Assembly: GCA_963779805.1 (NCBI GenBank)
Contig: CAVZZN010000006.1
Coordinates: forward strand, 1-64,000
Source: CAIWHR01 sp963779805
GTDB lineage: Bacteria; Pseudomonadota; Gammaproteobacteria; Burkholderiales; Casimicrobiaceae
Reading direction: 5' to 3'
DNA length: 64,000 nt
The position numbers were made by a program, and so were the translations under genes. Below the pieces are notes generated by a model. The model did not search any database, was not told the origin of the DNA, and saw nothing but the letters and a program-made list of their open reading frames with translations. This document shows positions 1-9,442 of this stretch, piece by piece. Numbering within the stretch: position 1 is the stretch's first letter; each line of letters begins with the position of its first letter.

Positions 1-74
1 CCTTCACCCGCTCCACTCGCGTGCTGCGGCAAACGGCCCGACTGAACTTCGGCACCGACTTTCGACAGCCTCGC

Positions 75-395
75 ATGAACGCCGTCGCGCTCCGCTTCTA
101 CGTTCACCAGCCCCGAAGGCATGGCAAGGCGCTGCTGTACGAGTGGCTCCTCGAGCGCGCGAAGGAGATGGGGATCCACGGCGGATCGGCCTTCTTCGCC
201 ACCGCGGGCTACGGGCGCCACGGCGTCATCCACGAGCAGCGTTTCTTCGAGTTGCCGGAGGTCCTGCCGGTGATGGTCGAGTTCATCGTCGCTCCCGACG
301 AGGCCGACCGCCTGCTCGAGCTGGTGCGCAGGGAGAAGATCCAGGCCTTCTGCACGCGCACCCCCACCGAGGTCATCCTGCTCGACGGCACATGA
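75..395 (+). CDS. DUF190 family protein
   Basis: A 106-residue protein from ATG 75. The reading frame stays open upstream to the window edge, but this ATG fits the family's N-terminus (MNAVALRFYVHQ). Visible features are a ferredoxin-like alpha/beta pattern, a central Gly-rich stretch (GGSAFFATAGYGRHG, near residues 35-50) and an acidic C-terminal half. This is typical of DUF190 proteins, which resemble small nucleotide- or PII-like regulators and often sit beside the fluoride exporter crcB. The upstream neighbour lies outside the window, so that link cannot be tested. The molecular role is unknown. The family call is fairly secure; the start is less so. Confidence 0.7.
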   Translation: MNAVALRFYVHQPRRHGKALLYEWLLERAKEMGIHGGSAFFATAGYGRHGVIHEQRFFELPEVLPVMVEFIVAPDEADRLLELVRREKIQAFCTRTPTEVILLDGT

Positions 396-495
396 TGCCG
401 ATCAAGCGGGCGCGGCACGGCGGTCGGCAGCGGCGTGCGCGCTGCTAGAATCCGCCAAACCCCGTCCACCGCGCTCCCGGCGCATCTTTGGAACG

Positions 496-1248
496 ATGAC
501 CTCCGTGCTGCGCCAACTGAGCCTTCTGGGCCGCAGGCATCGCCGACTCGTAGTGGGCTTGGTTGCGCTCACGATCGCCGCGCAGTGGGTCTGGATCGTC
601 ATCTGGCTCTCGCACGAGCATCGTGCGTGGATCACCACGACGGCGCTCATCGCGGTCGCGGTCGTCCTGTCGCTCATCATCTTGTTCCTCGGCAGCACGC
701 TGTATGTCGTGCTGGGGCACGTGCGCGAATCCGAGCAGGAGCTCGCGCGCATGGCCACCACGGATCTGCTCACCGGCGTGCTCAACCGGCGCGGGTTCAT
801 GACGGCCGCGGCGCAGGAGTTCACGCGCACCCGGCGCTACGAGCGTCCGCTGTCGGTGCTGGCGATCGACATCGATCGCTTCAAGCTGGTGAACGACCAG
901 CACGGCCATGCAGCAGGCGATGCGGCCCTGCAGTCGCTGACGGTCGCGTGGCAGGCGGTGCTGCGCACCACCGACGCGGTGGGACGCATGGGCGGCGAGG
1001 AGTTCGCGATCCTGCTGCCGGAAACGCCCGCCTATCAGGCGCGCGAGCTGGCCGACCGCGTCCGACAGGCGGCCGAGCGCGTGCGCTTCGAGTTCCTGCC
1101 CCCGGAGGAACGCATCACGGTGAGCGTCGGCGTGGCGGCCGTGCGCATCAGCGACAGCAGCATCGAGCACGCGCTCGCGCGGGCGGACGAAGCGCTCTAT
1201 CGCGCCAAGCTCGACGGCCGCAACCGCGTGCAGAGCGCGGACGAGTAG
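496..1248 (+). CDS. membrane diguanylate cyclase (GGDEF)
   Basis: A 250-residue protein. Residues about 15-75 form two hydrophobic helices with a very short loop, followed by a linker and a complete GGDEF domain from about residue 90. The active-site signature is GGEEF near residue 166, and the usual DxDxFKxxND substrate-binding segment (AIDIDRFKLVNDQHGH) precedes it. It should make cyclic di-GMP from two GTP at the inner membrane. No separate sensory domain is visible beyond the two helices, so the input is unknown. It stands alone, with the convergent globin gene downstream. A TAGAAT hexamer at 446-451 could be its -10 box. Confidence 0.88.
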   Translation: MTSVLRQLSLLGRRHRRLVVGLVALTIAAQWVWIVIWLSHEHRAWITTTALIAVAVVLSLIILFLGSTLYVVLGHVRESEQELARMATTDLLTGVLNRRGFMTAAAQEFTRTRRYERPLSVLAIDIDRFKLVNDQHGHAAGDAALQSLTVAWQAVLRTTDAVGRMGGEEFAILLPETPAYQARELADRVRQAAERVRFEFLPPEERITVSVGVAAVRISDSSIEHALARADEALYRAKLDGRNRVQSADE

Positions 1249-1260
1249 CGCGCCTCGCGG

Positions 1261-1692
1261 TCAACCCGCCGCTGTGCGATCGTCCGCGGCGCGCGCTCCA
1301 TCCTGCATCGCGGTTGCAATGACGTTGTACGCGTTCGACCACGCCGCGTGCACGTCGGGCGAGAAGGCGTCGCCGAGTCCGATGCGGATGGTCGCCAGCA
1401 ACGCCTCGCCGAAGACCTCGTAATGCTCGGGTCGCACGCCGTAGCTCGCGTGCCGTCGTCCCAGATCCTCGATGGCGGGACGCACCGCGTCCAGATTCGT
1501 GAGGCCCTGCACGGCGACGGCCATCATCTGCATGAGCATGCGGCCCTGGTCCTTCAGGTTCGCGCGAAAGAGCTCCTGCAGCGTGGGATCCAGCATGAAC
1601 AGCCGGCGATAGAAGACCTCCGCCACCGTGTCGCCGATCGGCATGAGGTGGCGGAACGTGCGTTGCACCAGAACGATCTGCAGGGCATCCAT
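1261..1692 (-). CDS. single-domain bacterial globin
   Basis: A 143-residue globin starting at the ATG complement of 1690-1692; a 32-residue longer reading from 1788 lacks globin character. Globin landmarks are visible: Phe CD1 in LFRANLKDQ (near residue 41), Gln at the distal region, and the proximal His in RRHASYGV (about residue 79). The rest matches the haem domain of flavohaemoglobins and Vitreoscilla-type haemoglobins, but there is no reductase domain. Expected role is oxygen or nitric oxide binding, with detoxification needing a separate reductase. It converges with the diguanylate cyclase gene, only about 12 bases apart. Confidence 0.85.
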   Translation of the reverse strand: MDALQIVLVQRTFRHLMPIGDTVAEVFYRRLFMLDPTLQELFRANLKDQGRMLMQMMAVAVQGLTNLDAVRPAIEDLGRRHASYGVRPEHYEVFGEALLATIRIGLGDAFSPDVHAAWSNAYNVIATAMQDGARAADDRTAAG

Positions 1693-2073
1693 CGAGCTAT
1701 CCCGATCAGGGTCGTCGTCGCGTGCGGGCTTGGCGCCGCGAACCGGCGAGGGGCGGCGCCGCATGAGGTATCGCAACTGTCGTGCCATTCTCGGATGCGT
1801 GATCGAATGACATAAGTGATTGAGCGCGCTGGTGCATCACCGTGCGTGATCGCGGCCGCCGGCCCGGCAGGCACCGGTTTGGGTCGCCCGCGCACAGATG
1901 CGGTTCACGCCGCGCCCCGCAACCGGTTTGTTTCGCACGGTGGTCGTGCGAGAATTCGCGCCGCGCGCACGTCGATGTGGTCGACTGCGCGACAGCTCGC
2001 CGCCTTCGCTCGTCCCGTGCCTTGCCCTCGCATCGCCGCCTCCGGCCGTCGCGTTCCATCCCGCTCGGCAACG

Positions 2074-3021
2074 ATGATCGCCGCGCCGCGCGGATCCGCG
2101 TCCCGCAACGTCCGGCGCGGCACCGGACACATCCCGGCCAGCGCGATCGCACTCGTCGTCTGCGCAACGCTGTGCTTCTCCGTGCTCGACGGCATGATCA
2201 AGTCGCTCGCGCCGCGCTACCCCGTCGCGCTTCTGGTGTGGGCGCGCTGGAGCGTGCAGGCGCTCGCGATGATCATCTGGCTGGGCCCGACGATGGGACG
2301 CAGCCTGCTCGCGACGTCCCGGCCCGCCGTGCAGATCGTGCGCGGCGCCATTCTCGTGGTCTCGTCGCTGTTCTTCGTGACGGCGTTGCGCTTCATGCCG
2401 CTCGCGGATGCGACGGCCCTCAATTACTCCACTCCGACGCTGGTCGTGATCGCGGCGGTCGTGTTCCTGCACGAGCGCATGACGCGGCCGCGGGCGGCGT
2501 TCGTCATCGCGGGGATCGTCGGCATGACCATGATCGTGCGACCGGGAGCCGAGCTCTTCCGCGGCGCATCGCTGCTGGTCGTGGGGGCCGCGAGCTGCTA
2601 CGCCGCGTTCCAGATCCTCACCCGCAAGCTCGCGCACGAGGATTCGCGGGTGCTGCTGTTCTATCCCGCGCTGATCGGAAGCCTGATGCTCACGTTCGCG
2701 GTGCCGGCGCTGCCGATGCCCGCGCAGGTGCCGTGGACCGACATGGCCATGCTGCTCGTGGGCGGGCTGGTCGGTACGGCGGGGCACTTCCTGTTCATCC
2801 TCGCGTTCCAGCGCGCGCCTGCGTCCGGCATCACGCCGTTCACCTACATGCAGCTCGTGTGGGCCACGCTGGTGGGGTGGATCCTGTTCGGCGACTTCCC
2901 CGACGCGTTCACCATCGGCGGCATGGCGGTGATCGCCGGCAGCGGGTTGCTGCTCGCGTGGCACGAGCGACGCGCGTCGACCGCGCCGACGACGCTGCAG
3001 GCGCCGACGATCATCGACTGA
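2074..3021 (+). CDS. EamA/DMT-family exporter
   Basis: A 315-residue inner-membrane protein with about ten hydrophobic helices arranged as two EamA repeats (ALVVCATLCFSVLDGMIKSL in the first, LLVVGAASCYAAFQIL in the second). ATG 2074 is preferred because the open frame upstream to 1816 is Arg/Ala-rich and not membrane-like. The family exports metabolites such as amino acids, but the substrate cannot be told. No partner gene is adjacent; the following dehydrogenase is about 65 bases downstream. Confidence 0.8.
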   Translation: MIAAPRGSASRNVRRGTGHIPASAIALVVCATLCFSVLDGMIKSLAPRYPVALLVWARWSVQALAMIIWLGPTMGRSLLATSRPAVQIVRGAILVVSSLFFVTALRFMPLADATALNYSTPTLVVIAAVVFLHERMTRPRAAFVIAGIVGMTMIVRPGAELFRGASLLVVGAASCYAAFQILTRKLAHEDSRVLLFYPALIGSLMLTFAVPALPMPAQVPWTDMAMLLVGGLVGTAGHFLFILAFQRAPASGITPFTYMQLVWATLVGWILFGDFPDAFTIGGMAVIAGSGLLLAWHERRASTAPTTLQAPTIID

Positions 3022-3085
3022 GCGCCGCGCGGGCGCGCTGCGCTTGCTACCATCGCATCCTGTACCGTCACGGAGGGAGCGACAA

Positions 3086-4015
3086 ATGAGTGACTTGCCG
3101 AGGATCGGATTCGTAGGTGCGGGCCTGATGGGCCACGGGATGGCGGCCAACCTGCTGCGCAAGGGGTATCCGCTTGCGGTGCGCGCGCATCGCAACCGCC
3201 AGCCCGTCGAGGACCTCGTGCAGCGGGGCGCTAAGGAAGCGACCACCAATGCGGATCTCGCGCGCGGCTCGGATATCGTGTTCCTGTGCGTCACGGGCGC
3301 GCCGCAGGTCGAGGAAGTCATCACGGGAACGGACGGCATCGCCGGCGCAGCGCGCGAGGGGCTGGTCGTCGTCGACACGTCGACGAGCGAGCCTGCCGTC
3401 ACCGCCCGGCTGCGCGATCTTCTGGCGAAGCGCGGCACGCGCCTGGTCGATGCTCCTCTTGCGCGTACACCGAAGGAGGCCGAGGAGGGCCGGCTCAACA
3501 TCATGGTCGGGGCGGACGACGCGACGTTCGCGATGCTGAAGCCGGTGCTGTCGGCGTTCTGCGAGAACGTCATCCATGCGGGTCCGCCGGGAAGCGGCCA
3601 CACGATCAAGCTCATCAACAATTTCCTCGCGATGGCGATCGCCACCTCGATTGCGGAAGCGTTCGCCACGGCGACGCGCGCGGGGCTCCCGGTGCAGAAG
3701 CTGGTCGAGGTGATCTCGGCCGGTCCGGTGCGCTCGGGCATCTTCGACATGGTCGCGGGCAAGGCGCTGCAGGGCGACCTCGCCGGGCTCAAGTTCACGC
3801 TCGCCAATGCGATGAAGGACCTGCGCTATTACACGCATCTCGCGGAATCGTTGCCCTCGTGCGCCATCGTCGGCGAGGCCGTTCATCAGTCGCTGGTGCA
3901 GGCGAACCTGCTCGGGCTCGGCGATCGCTACGTGCCATCGCTGATCGAGGCGCAGGAGAAGCTCACCGGCACTGCGATCGTTCCCGCGCCCACCGTCGCG
4001 CGCGGGCCGGCATGA
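3086..4015 (+). CDS. NAD(P)-dependent beta-hydroxyacid dehydrogenase (3-HIBDH/GLYR family)
   Basis: A 309-residue two-domain enzyme. The Rossmann motif GFVGAGLMGHGMAANL starts near residue 8, followed by the conserved VDTSTSEPAVT segment and the substrate-domain motif GPPGSGHTIKLINNFL containing the conserved Lys. It should oxidise a beta-hydroxy acid, such as 3-hydroxyisobutyrate or tartronate semialdehyde type substrates. In the substrate loop the usual DAPVSGG is replaced by DAPLARTP, so the substrate may be non-standard. ATG 3086 follows a GGAGGG ribosome-binding site. Its stop overlaps the next start (ATGA), so the two genes are probably co-translated. Confidence 0.82.
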   Translation: MSDLPRIGFVGAGLMGHGMAANLLRKGYPLAVRAHRNRQPVEDLVQRGAKEATTNADLARGSDIVFLCVTGAPQVEEVITGTDGIAGAAREGLVVVDTSTSEPAVTARLRDLLAKRGTRLVDAPLARTPKEAEEGRLNIMVGADDATFAMLKPVLSAFCENVIHAGPPGSGHTIKLINNFLAMAIATSIAEAFATATRAGLPVQKLVEVISAGPVRSGIFDMVAGKALQGDLAGLKFTLANAMKDLRYYTHLAESLPSCAIVGEAVHQSLVQANLLGLGDRYVPSLIEAQEKLTGTAIVPAPTVARGPA

Positions 4016-4803
4016 CCGATCACGACGAATGTCTCGCCTTCGCATGTCGCATGGCGAGTGAGGCGGGCACCGCGATCCTGCCGCACTTTCGCGTGCCGAT
4101 CGCCGTGCACGACAAGGGCAGCGCCGCGGGTTACGATCCCGTCACCGAAGCCGATCGCGCCGCCGAGCAAATCATTCGCGACGCCATCTCGCACCGCTAC
4201 CCCGAGCACGGCATACGCGGCGAGGAGCACGGCTGGGCGCGCGGGACCTCGCCGTACACGTGGGTGATCGATCCGATCGACGGCACCCGCAGCTTCATCC
4301 TCGGGCAGATGCACTGGGCGACGCTGATCGCGCTCAACGACGGGCACGACGTCGTCGCCGGCGTCGCGCATCAACCGTACGTCGACGAGACGTTCACGGG
4401 TGTGCGCGGCGGGCCTTCGCGCTGGCGCCGCGGCCGCGAGGAGCGCGTGCTGCGCGCGCGCGAGTGTCCGGCGATCGAGCAGGCGGTCCTCGCGTGCACC
4501 GATCCGAAGATGTTTAGCGCCGCGGCCGATCTCGCCGCGTTCCAGCGCGTCGCCGAGCGGGCGCGTCTCACGCGTTACGGCGGGGACTGCTACGCGTATT
4601 GCCTGCTCGCGATGGGGCTCATCGACATCGTGATCGAGTCGTCGCTGCAGGCGTACGACGTGCAGGCGCTGATCCCGATCGTGCAGGGCGCCGGCGGCGT
4701 CATCACCAGCTGGACGGGAGAGCGTTGCGACGAGGGTGGGTCGGTCGTGGCGTGCGGGGACCCCGCGCTGCACCCGCGCGTCCTCGAAGCCTTGGCTGCC
4801 TGA
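4012..4803 (+). CDS. inositol-monophosphatase-family phosphatase (HisN-like)
   Basis: A 263-residue protein with the full metal-binding signature of the family: the GEEHG motif near residue 71, DPIDGTRSF (about residues 84-92) and a late QAYDVQALIPIV motif. These bind two or three Mg ions to hydrolyse a phosphomonoester. The ending resembles histidinol-phosphate phosphatase (HisN-type) members more than suppressor SuhB. It overlaps the upstream dehydrogenase by four bases (ATGA), implying one transcript. The stop codon lies within the inverted-repeat cluster at 4801-4835. Confidence 0.8.
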   Translation: MTDHDECLAFACRMASEAGTAILPHFRVPIAVHDKGSAAGYDPVTEADRAAEQIIRDAISHRYPEHGIRGEEHGWARGTSPYTWVIDPIDGTRSFILGQMHWATLIALNDGHDVVAGVAHQPYVDETFTGVRGGPSRWRRGREERVLRARECPAIEQAVLACTDPKMFSAAADLAAFQRVAERARLTRYGGDCYAYCLLAMGLIDIVIESSLQAYDVQALIPIVQGAGGVITSWTGERCDEGGSVVACGDPALHPRVLEALAA

Positions 4804-4835
4804 CCCACCCCTGACGCTGGGTCAGGATCAGGGGT
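4801..4835. terminator. nested inverted repeats overlapping a stop codon
   Basis: TGACCC at 4801-4806 pairs with GGGTCA at 4819-4824, and ACCCCTGA at 4807-4814 pairs with TCAGGGGT at 4828-4835, so the two hairpins are mutually exclusive. The first arm contains the stop codon of the phosphatase. There is no T-run. It may act as a Rho-type 3' end or as a palindromic repeat; similar GGGTCA-type elements occur at 15036 and 47416. Confidence 0.5.
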
Positions 4836-4911
4836 CAGGCGCCGACGAACGGCGGGGCGGCGCGCCAGTCTTACTGCCACCAACAGCTCGCGCATCCAAG
4901 GGAGCGCCGCG

Positions 4912-5997
4912 ATGGGGAACGAATCACTGTGGGACAACCCGCTCGGCACCGACGGGTTCGAGTTCATCGAGTACGCGGCGCCGGATCCCGCCGCGCTGGG
5001 CGCGCTGTTCGAGCAGATGGGATTTGCGGCCATCGCCCGGCATCGCTCGAAGAACGTGCTGCTCTACCGCCAGGGCGAGATCAACTTCATCGTGAATGCC
5101 GAGCCGGGGAGCTTTGCCCAGGCGTTCGCGCGGGTGCACGGCCCGTCGATCTGCGCGATGGCTTTCCGCGTGAAGGACGCGGCGCTCGCTTATCGCACGG
5201 CGGTCGAGCAGGGCGCGTGGGGCGTCGAGGGTCATCCCGGGCCGATGGAGCTCGCGATCCCCGCGATCAAGGGCATCGGCGACTCGCTCATCTACCTCGT
5301 CGATCGCTACCCCGGCGCGCCGGCCAATGCCGGGCACGACGTGTCCATCTACGACATCGATTTCCTGCCGCTGCCCGGCGTGGACCAGCATCCGGGGGGC
5401 GCGGGCCTCACCCGCGTCGACCACCTCACGCACAACGTGCATCGGGGCCGCATGGACGAGTGGGCGGGCTTCTACGAGCGCCTGTTCAACTTTCGCGAGG
5501 TCCGCTATTTCGACATCGAAGGCAAGCTGACGGGCCTGCGCAGCAAGGCGATGACGAGCCCCTGCGGGCGCATCCGCATCCCGATCAACGAGAGCGCCGA
5601 CGACAGGAGCCAGATCCAGGAATACCTCGTCGCGTACCACGGCGAGGGCATCCAGCACGTGGCGCTCGGGACCGACGACATCTTCGCGACGGTCGAGACG
5701 CTGCGCGGACGGGGCGTCGCCTTCCAGGACACGCCGGCGACCTACTACGAGCTGCTGGACGAACGCCTGCCGGGCCACGGCGAGGACACGGCGCGGCTCG
5801 AGGAGAACCGCATCCTGCTCGACGGCGCGCCCGCGAAGGGCGAGATGCTGCTCCAGATCTTCACGACGACCCTGATCGGCCCGATCTTCTTCGAAATCAT
5901 CCAGCGCAAGGGTAACGAGGGCTTCGGGGAAGGGAATTTCCGGGCACTCTTCGAATCCATCGAACTGGATCAGATCCGGCGCGGCGTGCTGAGCTAG
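4912..5997 (+). CDS. hppD: 4-hydroxyphenylpyruvate dioxygenase
   Basis: A 361-residue protein that converts 4-hydroxyphenylpyruvate to homogentisate in tyrosine breakdown. The iron ligands of the vicinal-oxygen-chelate fold are all present: His near residue 171 (VDHLTHNV), His near 249 (IQHVALG) and Glu near 328 (FFEIIQRKGNEGFGEGNF). Length is normal for the bacterial enzyme. ATG 4912 follows an AAGGGAG-like site. The other homogentisate genes (hmgA, fahA) are not adjacent. No regulator is visible. Confidence 0.93.
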   Translation: MGNESLWDNPLGTDGFEFIEYAAPDPAALGALFEQMGFAAIARHRSKNVLLYRQGEINFIVNAEPGSFAQAFARVHGPSICAMAFRVKDAALAYRTAVEQGAWGVEGHPGPMELAIPAIKGIGDSLIYLVDRYPGAPANAGHDVSIYDIDFLPLPGVDQHPGGAGLTRVDHLTHNVHRGRMDEWAGFYERLFNFREVRYFDIEGKLTGLRSKAMTSPCGRIRIPINESADDRSQIQEYLVAYHGEGIQHVALGTDDIFATVETLRGRGVAFQDTPATYYELLDERLPGHGEDTARLEENRILLDGAPAKGEMLLQIFTTTLIGPIFFEIIQRKGNEGFGEGNFRALFESIELDQIRRGVLS

Positions 5998-6225
5998 CTG
6001 CGGCCAAAGCGCGCGTCTTCCGGCCAGGCGAGGGGTCCGGCACGGCCCTGCGCCGCGGATTCTCGCCCGTCGGGCCGCAACGGCCTCAAAATGGACGCCA
6101 ATCAGCCCGGGAAGGCTGGATATTGGCGCTGCGGCCCCCATTATCCACTCCGGGACGCGTCGAACGCCCCACTAAAACGCGGGTTGCGTGTAACATTCGG
6201 GCGGCAAGCCCCCATCGGTTCATTA

Positions 6226-7231
6226 GTGCTCACTCCTCTGGGATTCTCGCTTCTGCGCCATCTAGCTGATGGCGCTTTCCATTCCGGCGAAGACCTTGCC
6301 GCGAGCGTGGGCCTCACCCGCGCCCGCGTCTCGCAGGTCCTGAAAGACGCCGAAGCCTCCGGCCTTGCGCTCGAACGCGTCAAGGGGCTGGGCTATCGCC
6401 TGCTCGAAGCGCCGCGTTTTCTCGATCCGGCGGCGGTCGAAAAACGGCTCGAGACGCTTGCCGCCGAGCGCGGCGTGCCGGTGGCCGTCGATCTCGAGGT
6501 GGTGGACCAGGTCGATTCCACGTCGTCCGAGCTCATGCGCCGCTCGCAGCGCAAGGACATCCATGGCATGGCGCTCGCGGCCGAATGGCAGACGGCCGGC
6601 CGCGGCCGCCGCGGCCGCACTTGGACCGCGGTGGTGGGCGGCAGCCTCACGTTCTCGCTGGGCTGGACCTTCGAGCAGGGCGCGGGTTTCCTCGCGGGCC
6701 TGTCGCTGGCGGTGGGTGTCGCCGTCGTGCGCGCGCTCGAAGCGGAAGGCTTCACGGGCGTGGCCCTGAAGTGGCCCAACGACATCATCCATCGCCATCT
6801 CAAGCTCGGCGGGATCCTGGTCGAGTTGAATGGCGACGCGCTCGGTCCCGTCGACGACGGTGATCGGCGTCGGCCTCAACGTGCGCCTGCCCGACATCGT
6901 GCGCCACGACATCGCCTCGCCGGTCACCGACCTCGCGAAGGTCGCCGGCAAGAAGGGCCCGCCGGTCGATCGCAACACGCTGCTCGCGCGCCTGCTCACC
7001 GAGCTTGCCGCCGTGCTCGAGCAGTACGCGAACGAAGGCTTCGCGCCGTTCGCGGCCGAGTGGCAGCACCGTCACGCGTATCAGGGCAAGGCCGTGCGCC
7101 TGCTGCTGCCCGACGGCGTGGTCGTGCACGGCAAGGTGGCCGGAGTGGACGCGAGCGGCGCACTGGTGCTTGCCGACGGACCGCGGCGCGCGCGCTTCCT
7201 CTCCGGCGAGATCTCGCTGCGCCGCGCGTAA
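6226..7231 (+). CDS. birA: biotin--[acetyl-CoA-carboxylase] ligase, frameshifted
   Basis: Bifunctional BirA-type protein: an N-terminal winged helix (EDLAASVGLTRARVSQVLKD) and a ligase domain with the biotinyl-AMP loop GRGRRGRTW and KWPNDII motif. After GDALGP the frame must shift by +1 near 6847-6849 (a CCC run) to continue with STTVIGVGLNVRL and the C-terminal SH3-like domain ending at 7231. Removing one C restores a single continuous protein of about 334 residues. Because this gene is usually essential, sequence error is likelier than true inactivation. GTG 6226 is a provisional start; the frame is open further upstream. coaX follows 30 bases downstream, as in many Burkholderiales. Confidence 0.87.
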
Positions 7232-7261
7232 GCTTCGCGCGCGAGCGGGCTGCAGCACCGG

Positions 7262-8009
7262 ATGTACGAAACCCTCGTCCTCGATCTCGGCAACAGCCGC
7301 CTGAAGTGGGGCCTGCACGGCAATCGCGGCTGGATGGGCTTCGGCGCGACGCCGAACGCCGAGATCGGCACCCTCGCATTGCGCGACTGGCAGAACCTGC
7401 CCCGACCCTCGCGCGTCGTCGGCGTGAATGTCGCGGGCGAACCGGCGCGCGTGCGCCTCGAGGCGCAGGTCGCGCGCTGGCGCCTCGTCCCGCAGTGGCT
7501 GACCGCAACGGCTGAAGGCGCGGGTGTCGTCAACGGCTACAAGGTGCCCGCGCAGCTCGGTGCCGACCGCTGGGCTTCGCTGGTCGCGGCCCGGCAGCGT
7601 GCGACGAGCGGCGAGCTCGTGCCCGCGCCGGCGGTGGTCATCAACGCCGGCACTGCCGTCACCATCGACGCGCTCGACGAGAGCGGACGCTTCCTCGGCG
7701 GACTCATCGTTCCCGGGGTGCACGTGATGCTGCGCGCGCTGGCGGAGAACACCGCGGCGCTGAAGGTGCACGCCCGGATCGTTCTCGGAATATCCCGACA
7801 GCACGCCCGACGCGTTGTATTCGGGTGCGGTGCACGCGATCGTCGGTGCCATCGAGCTCATGCGCATGCGCCTCGAACGCGACGGTCGTGCCGCCACCGT
7901 GTATCTCGCGGGCGGCGCCGCCCGCGAGCTCGCGCCCCACCTTACCGCCCCCGTGGAGGTCGTGGATAATCTGGTGCTCGAAGGGGTGCTCATACTCGCG
8001 GGAAGCTGA
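7262..8009 (+). CDS. coaX: type III pantothenate kinase, frameshifted
   Basis: First enzyme of coenzyme A synthesis. The N-terminus LVLDLGNSRLKWGL is the phosphate-binding motif of the acetate/sugar kinase fold, followed by GADRWASLVAAR and NAGTAVTIDAL, then GGLIVPGVHVM. A +1 shift near 7773-7775 (CCC) joins this to SFSEYPDSTPDALYSGAVHA in the next frame, which ends in YLAGGAARELAPHL. With one C removed the protein is of normal length (about 248 residues). The birA-coaX-SPOR order supports the call. Confidence 0.87.
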
Positions 8010-8042
8010 CGTGCGTGCCCCGCCCTTGGATCGCCGGGTTCG

Positions 8043-8687
8043 ATGCGCACCCTCTTCTTTCTGCTGCTGCTCGCGAACCTGACGCTGTTCGGGTACACGC
8101 AGCTCGACACGATGGGCTCCGGCGAAGGCATCCGGCTTTCGCAGCAGGTCCGGCCCGAGATGATCAAGATCCTCACGCCGCAGCAGGTCGCGGCGCTGGG
8201 CCCCGACAAGACCGCCTCGCTCGCCGACGTGTGCGTGGAATGGGGCCCCTTCAGCGATGCCGACCGGGCCCGCGCGCTGGCCGACATCGAGCCGCTCGAT
8301 CTCGGCAAGCTGCTGTCGCAGAAGCGCGTCGATGTCAGCACCGGTTTCTGGGTCTACCTCGGCGGCTTCGCGACGCGGGCAGACGCCGAGCGACGCGTGG
8401 CCGAGTTGCGCGCCACGGGCCTCACCGACGTGTCCGTCGTCGACAACGGTGCGCAGCGCTACAGGATCTCGCTCGGCGTGTTCCGTACGGCAGAGGCGGC
8501 GGCGGCGCGCGTGACGAGCCTCGCGGCGCGTGGTGTCGCGGATGCGCAATCGGGGGCCCGCCAGCAGACGCTCCCGCTCACCACGCTCGTCGTGCGCGAT
8601 CCCCCCGCGCCGGCGATGGCGCGGTTGAAGGAGCTGCAGCCTTCCTATCCCGGCACCGAGCTCAAGGTGGGCACGTGCAGCCCGTGA
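8043..8687 (+). CDS. SPOR-domain membrane protein
   Basis: A 214-residue protein with one N-terminal membrane anchor (TLFFLLLLANLTLFGYTQL) and a periplasmic SPOR domain (about residues 95-160, FWVYLGGFATRADAERRV ... RISLGVFRTAEAAAARV). SPOR domains bind denuded peptidoglycan glycan at division sites. Unlike typical SPOR proteins there is a conserved CVEWGPFSDADRARAL segment before the domain. It lies directly after coaX, a frequent neighbour in betaproteobacteria. A cell-envelope or division role is inferred from the domain only. Confidence 0.8.
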   Translation: MRTLFFLLLLANLTLFGYTQLDTMGSGEGIRLSQQVRPEMIKILTPQQVAALGPDKTASLADVCVEWGPFSDADRARALADIEPLDLGKLLSQKRVDVSTGFWVYLGGFATRADAERRVAELRATGLTDVSVVDNGAQRYRISLGVFRTAEAAAARVTSLAARGVADAQSGARQQTLPLTTLVVRDPPAPAMARLKELQPSYPGTELKVGTCSP

Positions 8688-8763
8688 CGAACGCGCAGCA
8701 GGCGCGCGACCACCGCTCCCCGCCGCCGGCCGGCACACGCGTGGGCGGCGCGGACGCGCTGCC

Positions 8764-9431
8764 GTGACCCGACGTGGCCTGCCGCTGTCGCCCGAAGCGG
8801 CCGACGCCATTGCGACGCGCATCGCCGCACTCGAAGCGCGCACGGGTGTGGAGGTCGTCTGCGCGGCCCATCCGAAGTCGGACACCTATCCCGAGATTCC
8901 GTGGAAGGCGTTCGCGCTGACGAGCGCGCTCGCCGGTCTCGCCGTGGTGCTCGCCGATGCGCTGCATCCGGCGTGGGCGACGCGCGCGTCGAGGCTCGTC
9001 GCCACCGTCATCGTGCTGGGCGCCGGCATCACGGCGGCGCTGCTCGCGAGCGTCCACTGGAGGTTCGCGCGCTGGTTCGTCAGCCGCGCGCGGGTGGAGG
9101 TCGAAGCGCGCGAGCGCGCGAAGTCGCTCTTCGTCGATCATCGGCTCTCCGCAACGCATGCACGCACCGGCGTGTTGCTCTACGTCAGCGTGTTCGAGCG
9201 CAAGGTCGAGATCGTGCCCGACGCCGGCTTCGAGGCGCGCGTGGGAGCGCACGAGTGGCACGCCGTGATCACGGCGATGCAGCCTGCGCTTGCGCGCTGC
9301 CGACGTGGCCGGCGCGCTGCGGTGCGGACTCGATGCCATGGAAGCGCTGCTCGTCGCGAAGGGTTTCGAGCCCGCCGCCGGATCGTCGCAACGAGCTCGA
9401 CGATCGGCCCCTGCAGCAGCGGGCATCGTGA
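8764..9431 (+). CDS. TPM-domain membrane protein, two frameshifts
   Basis: Begins at GTG 8764. The N-terminus LSPEAADAIATRIAALEARTGVEVV is the start of a TPM (TLP18.3/Psb32/MOLO-1) domain, interrupted by two membrane helices (residues about 48-95), then continuing as ARTGVLLYVSVFERKVEIVPD. A +1 shift near 9290-9291 (TT) gives ALRAADVAGALRCGLDAMEALL, and a second near 9371-9373 (CCC) gives PDRRNELDDRPLQQ and a stop at 9429-9431. The restored protein is about 220 residues. This family usually travels with lemA and a second TPM gene; here only the second TPM gene is present. Function is poorly defined. Confidence 0.75.
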
Positions 9432-9442
9432 GCCGCGCGCCG

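Noticed and set aside
6800..8341. 513-residue minus-strand frame opposite birA/coaX
   Set aside because: Shadow of the plus-strand genes, no motif or start.
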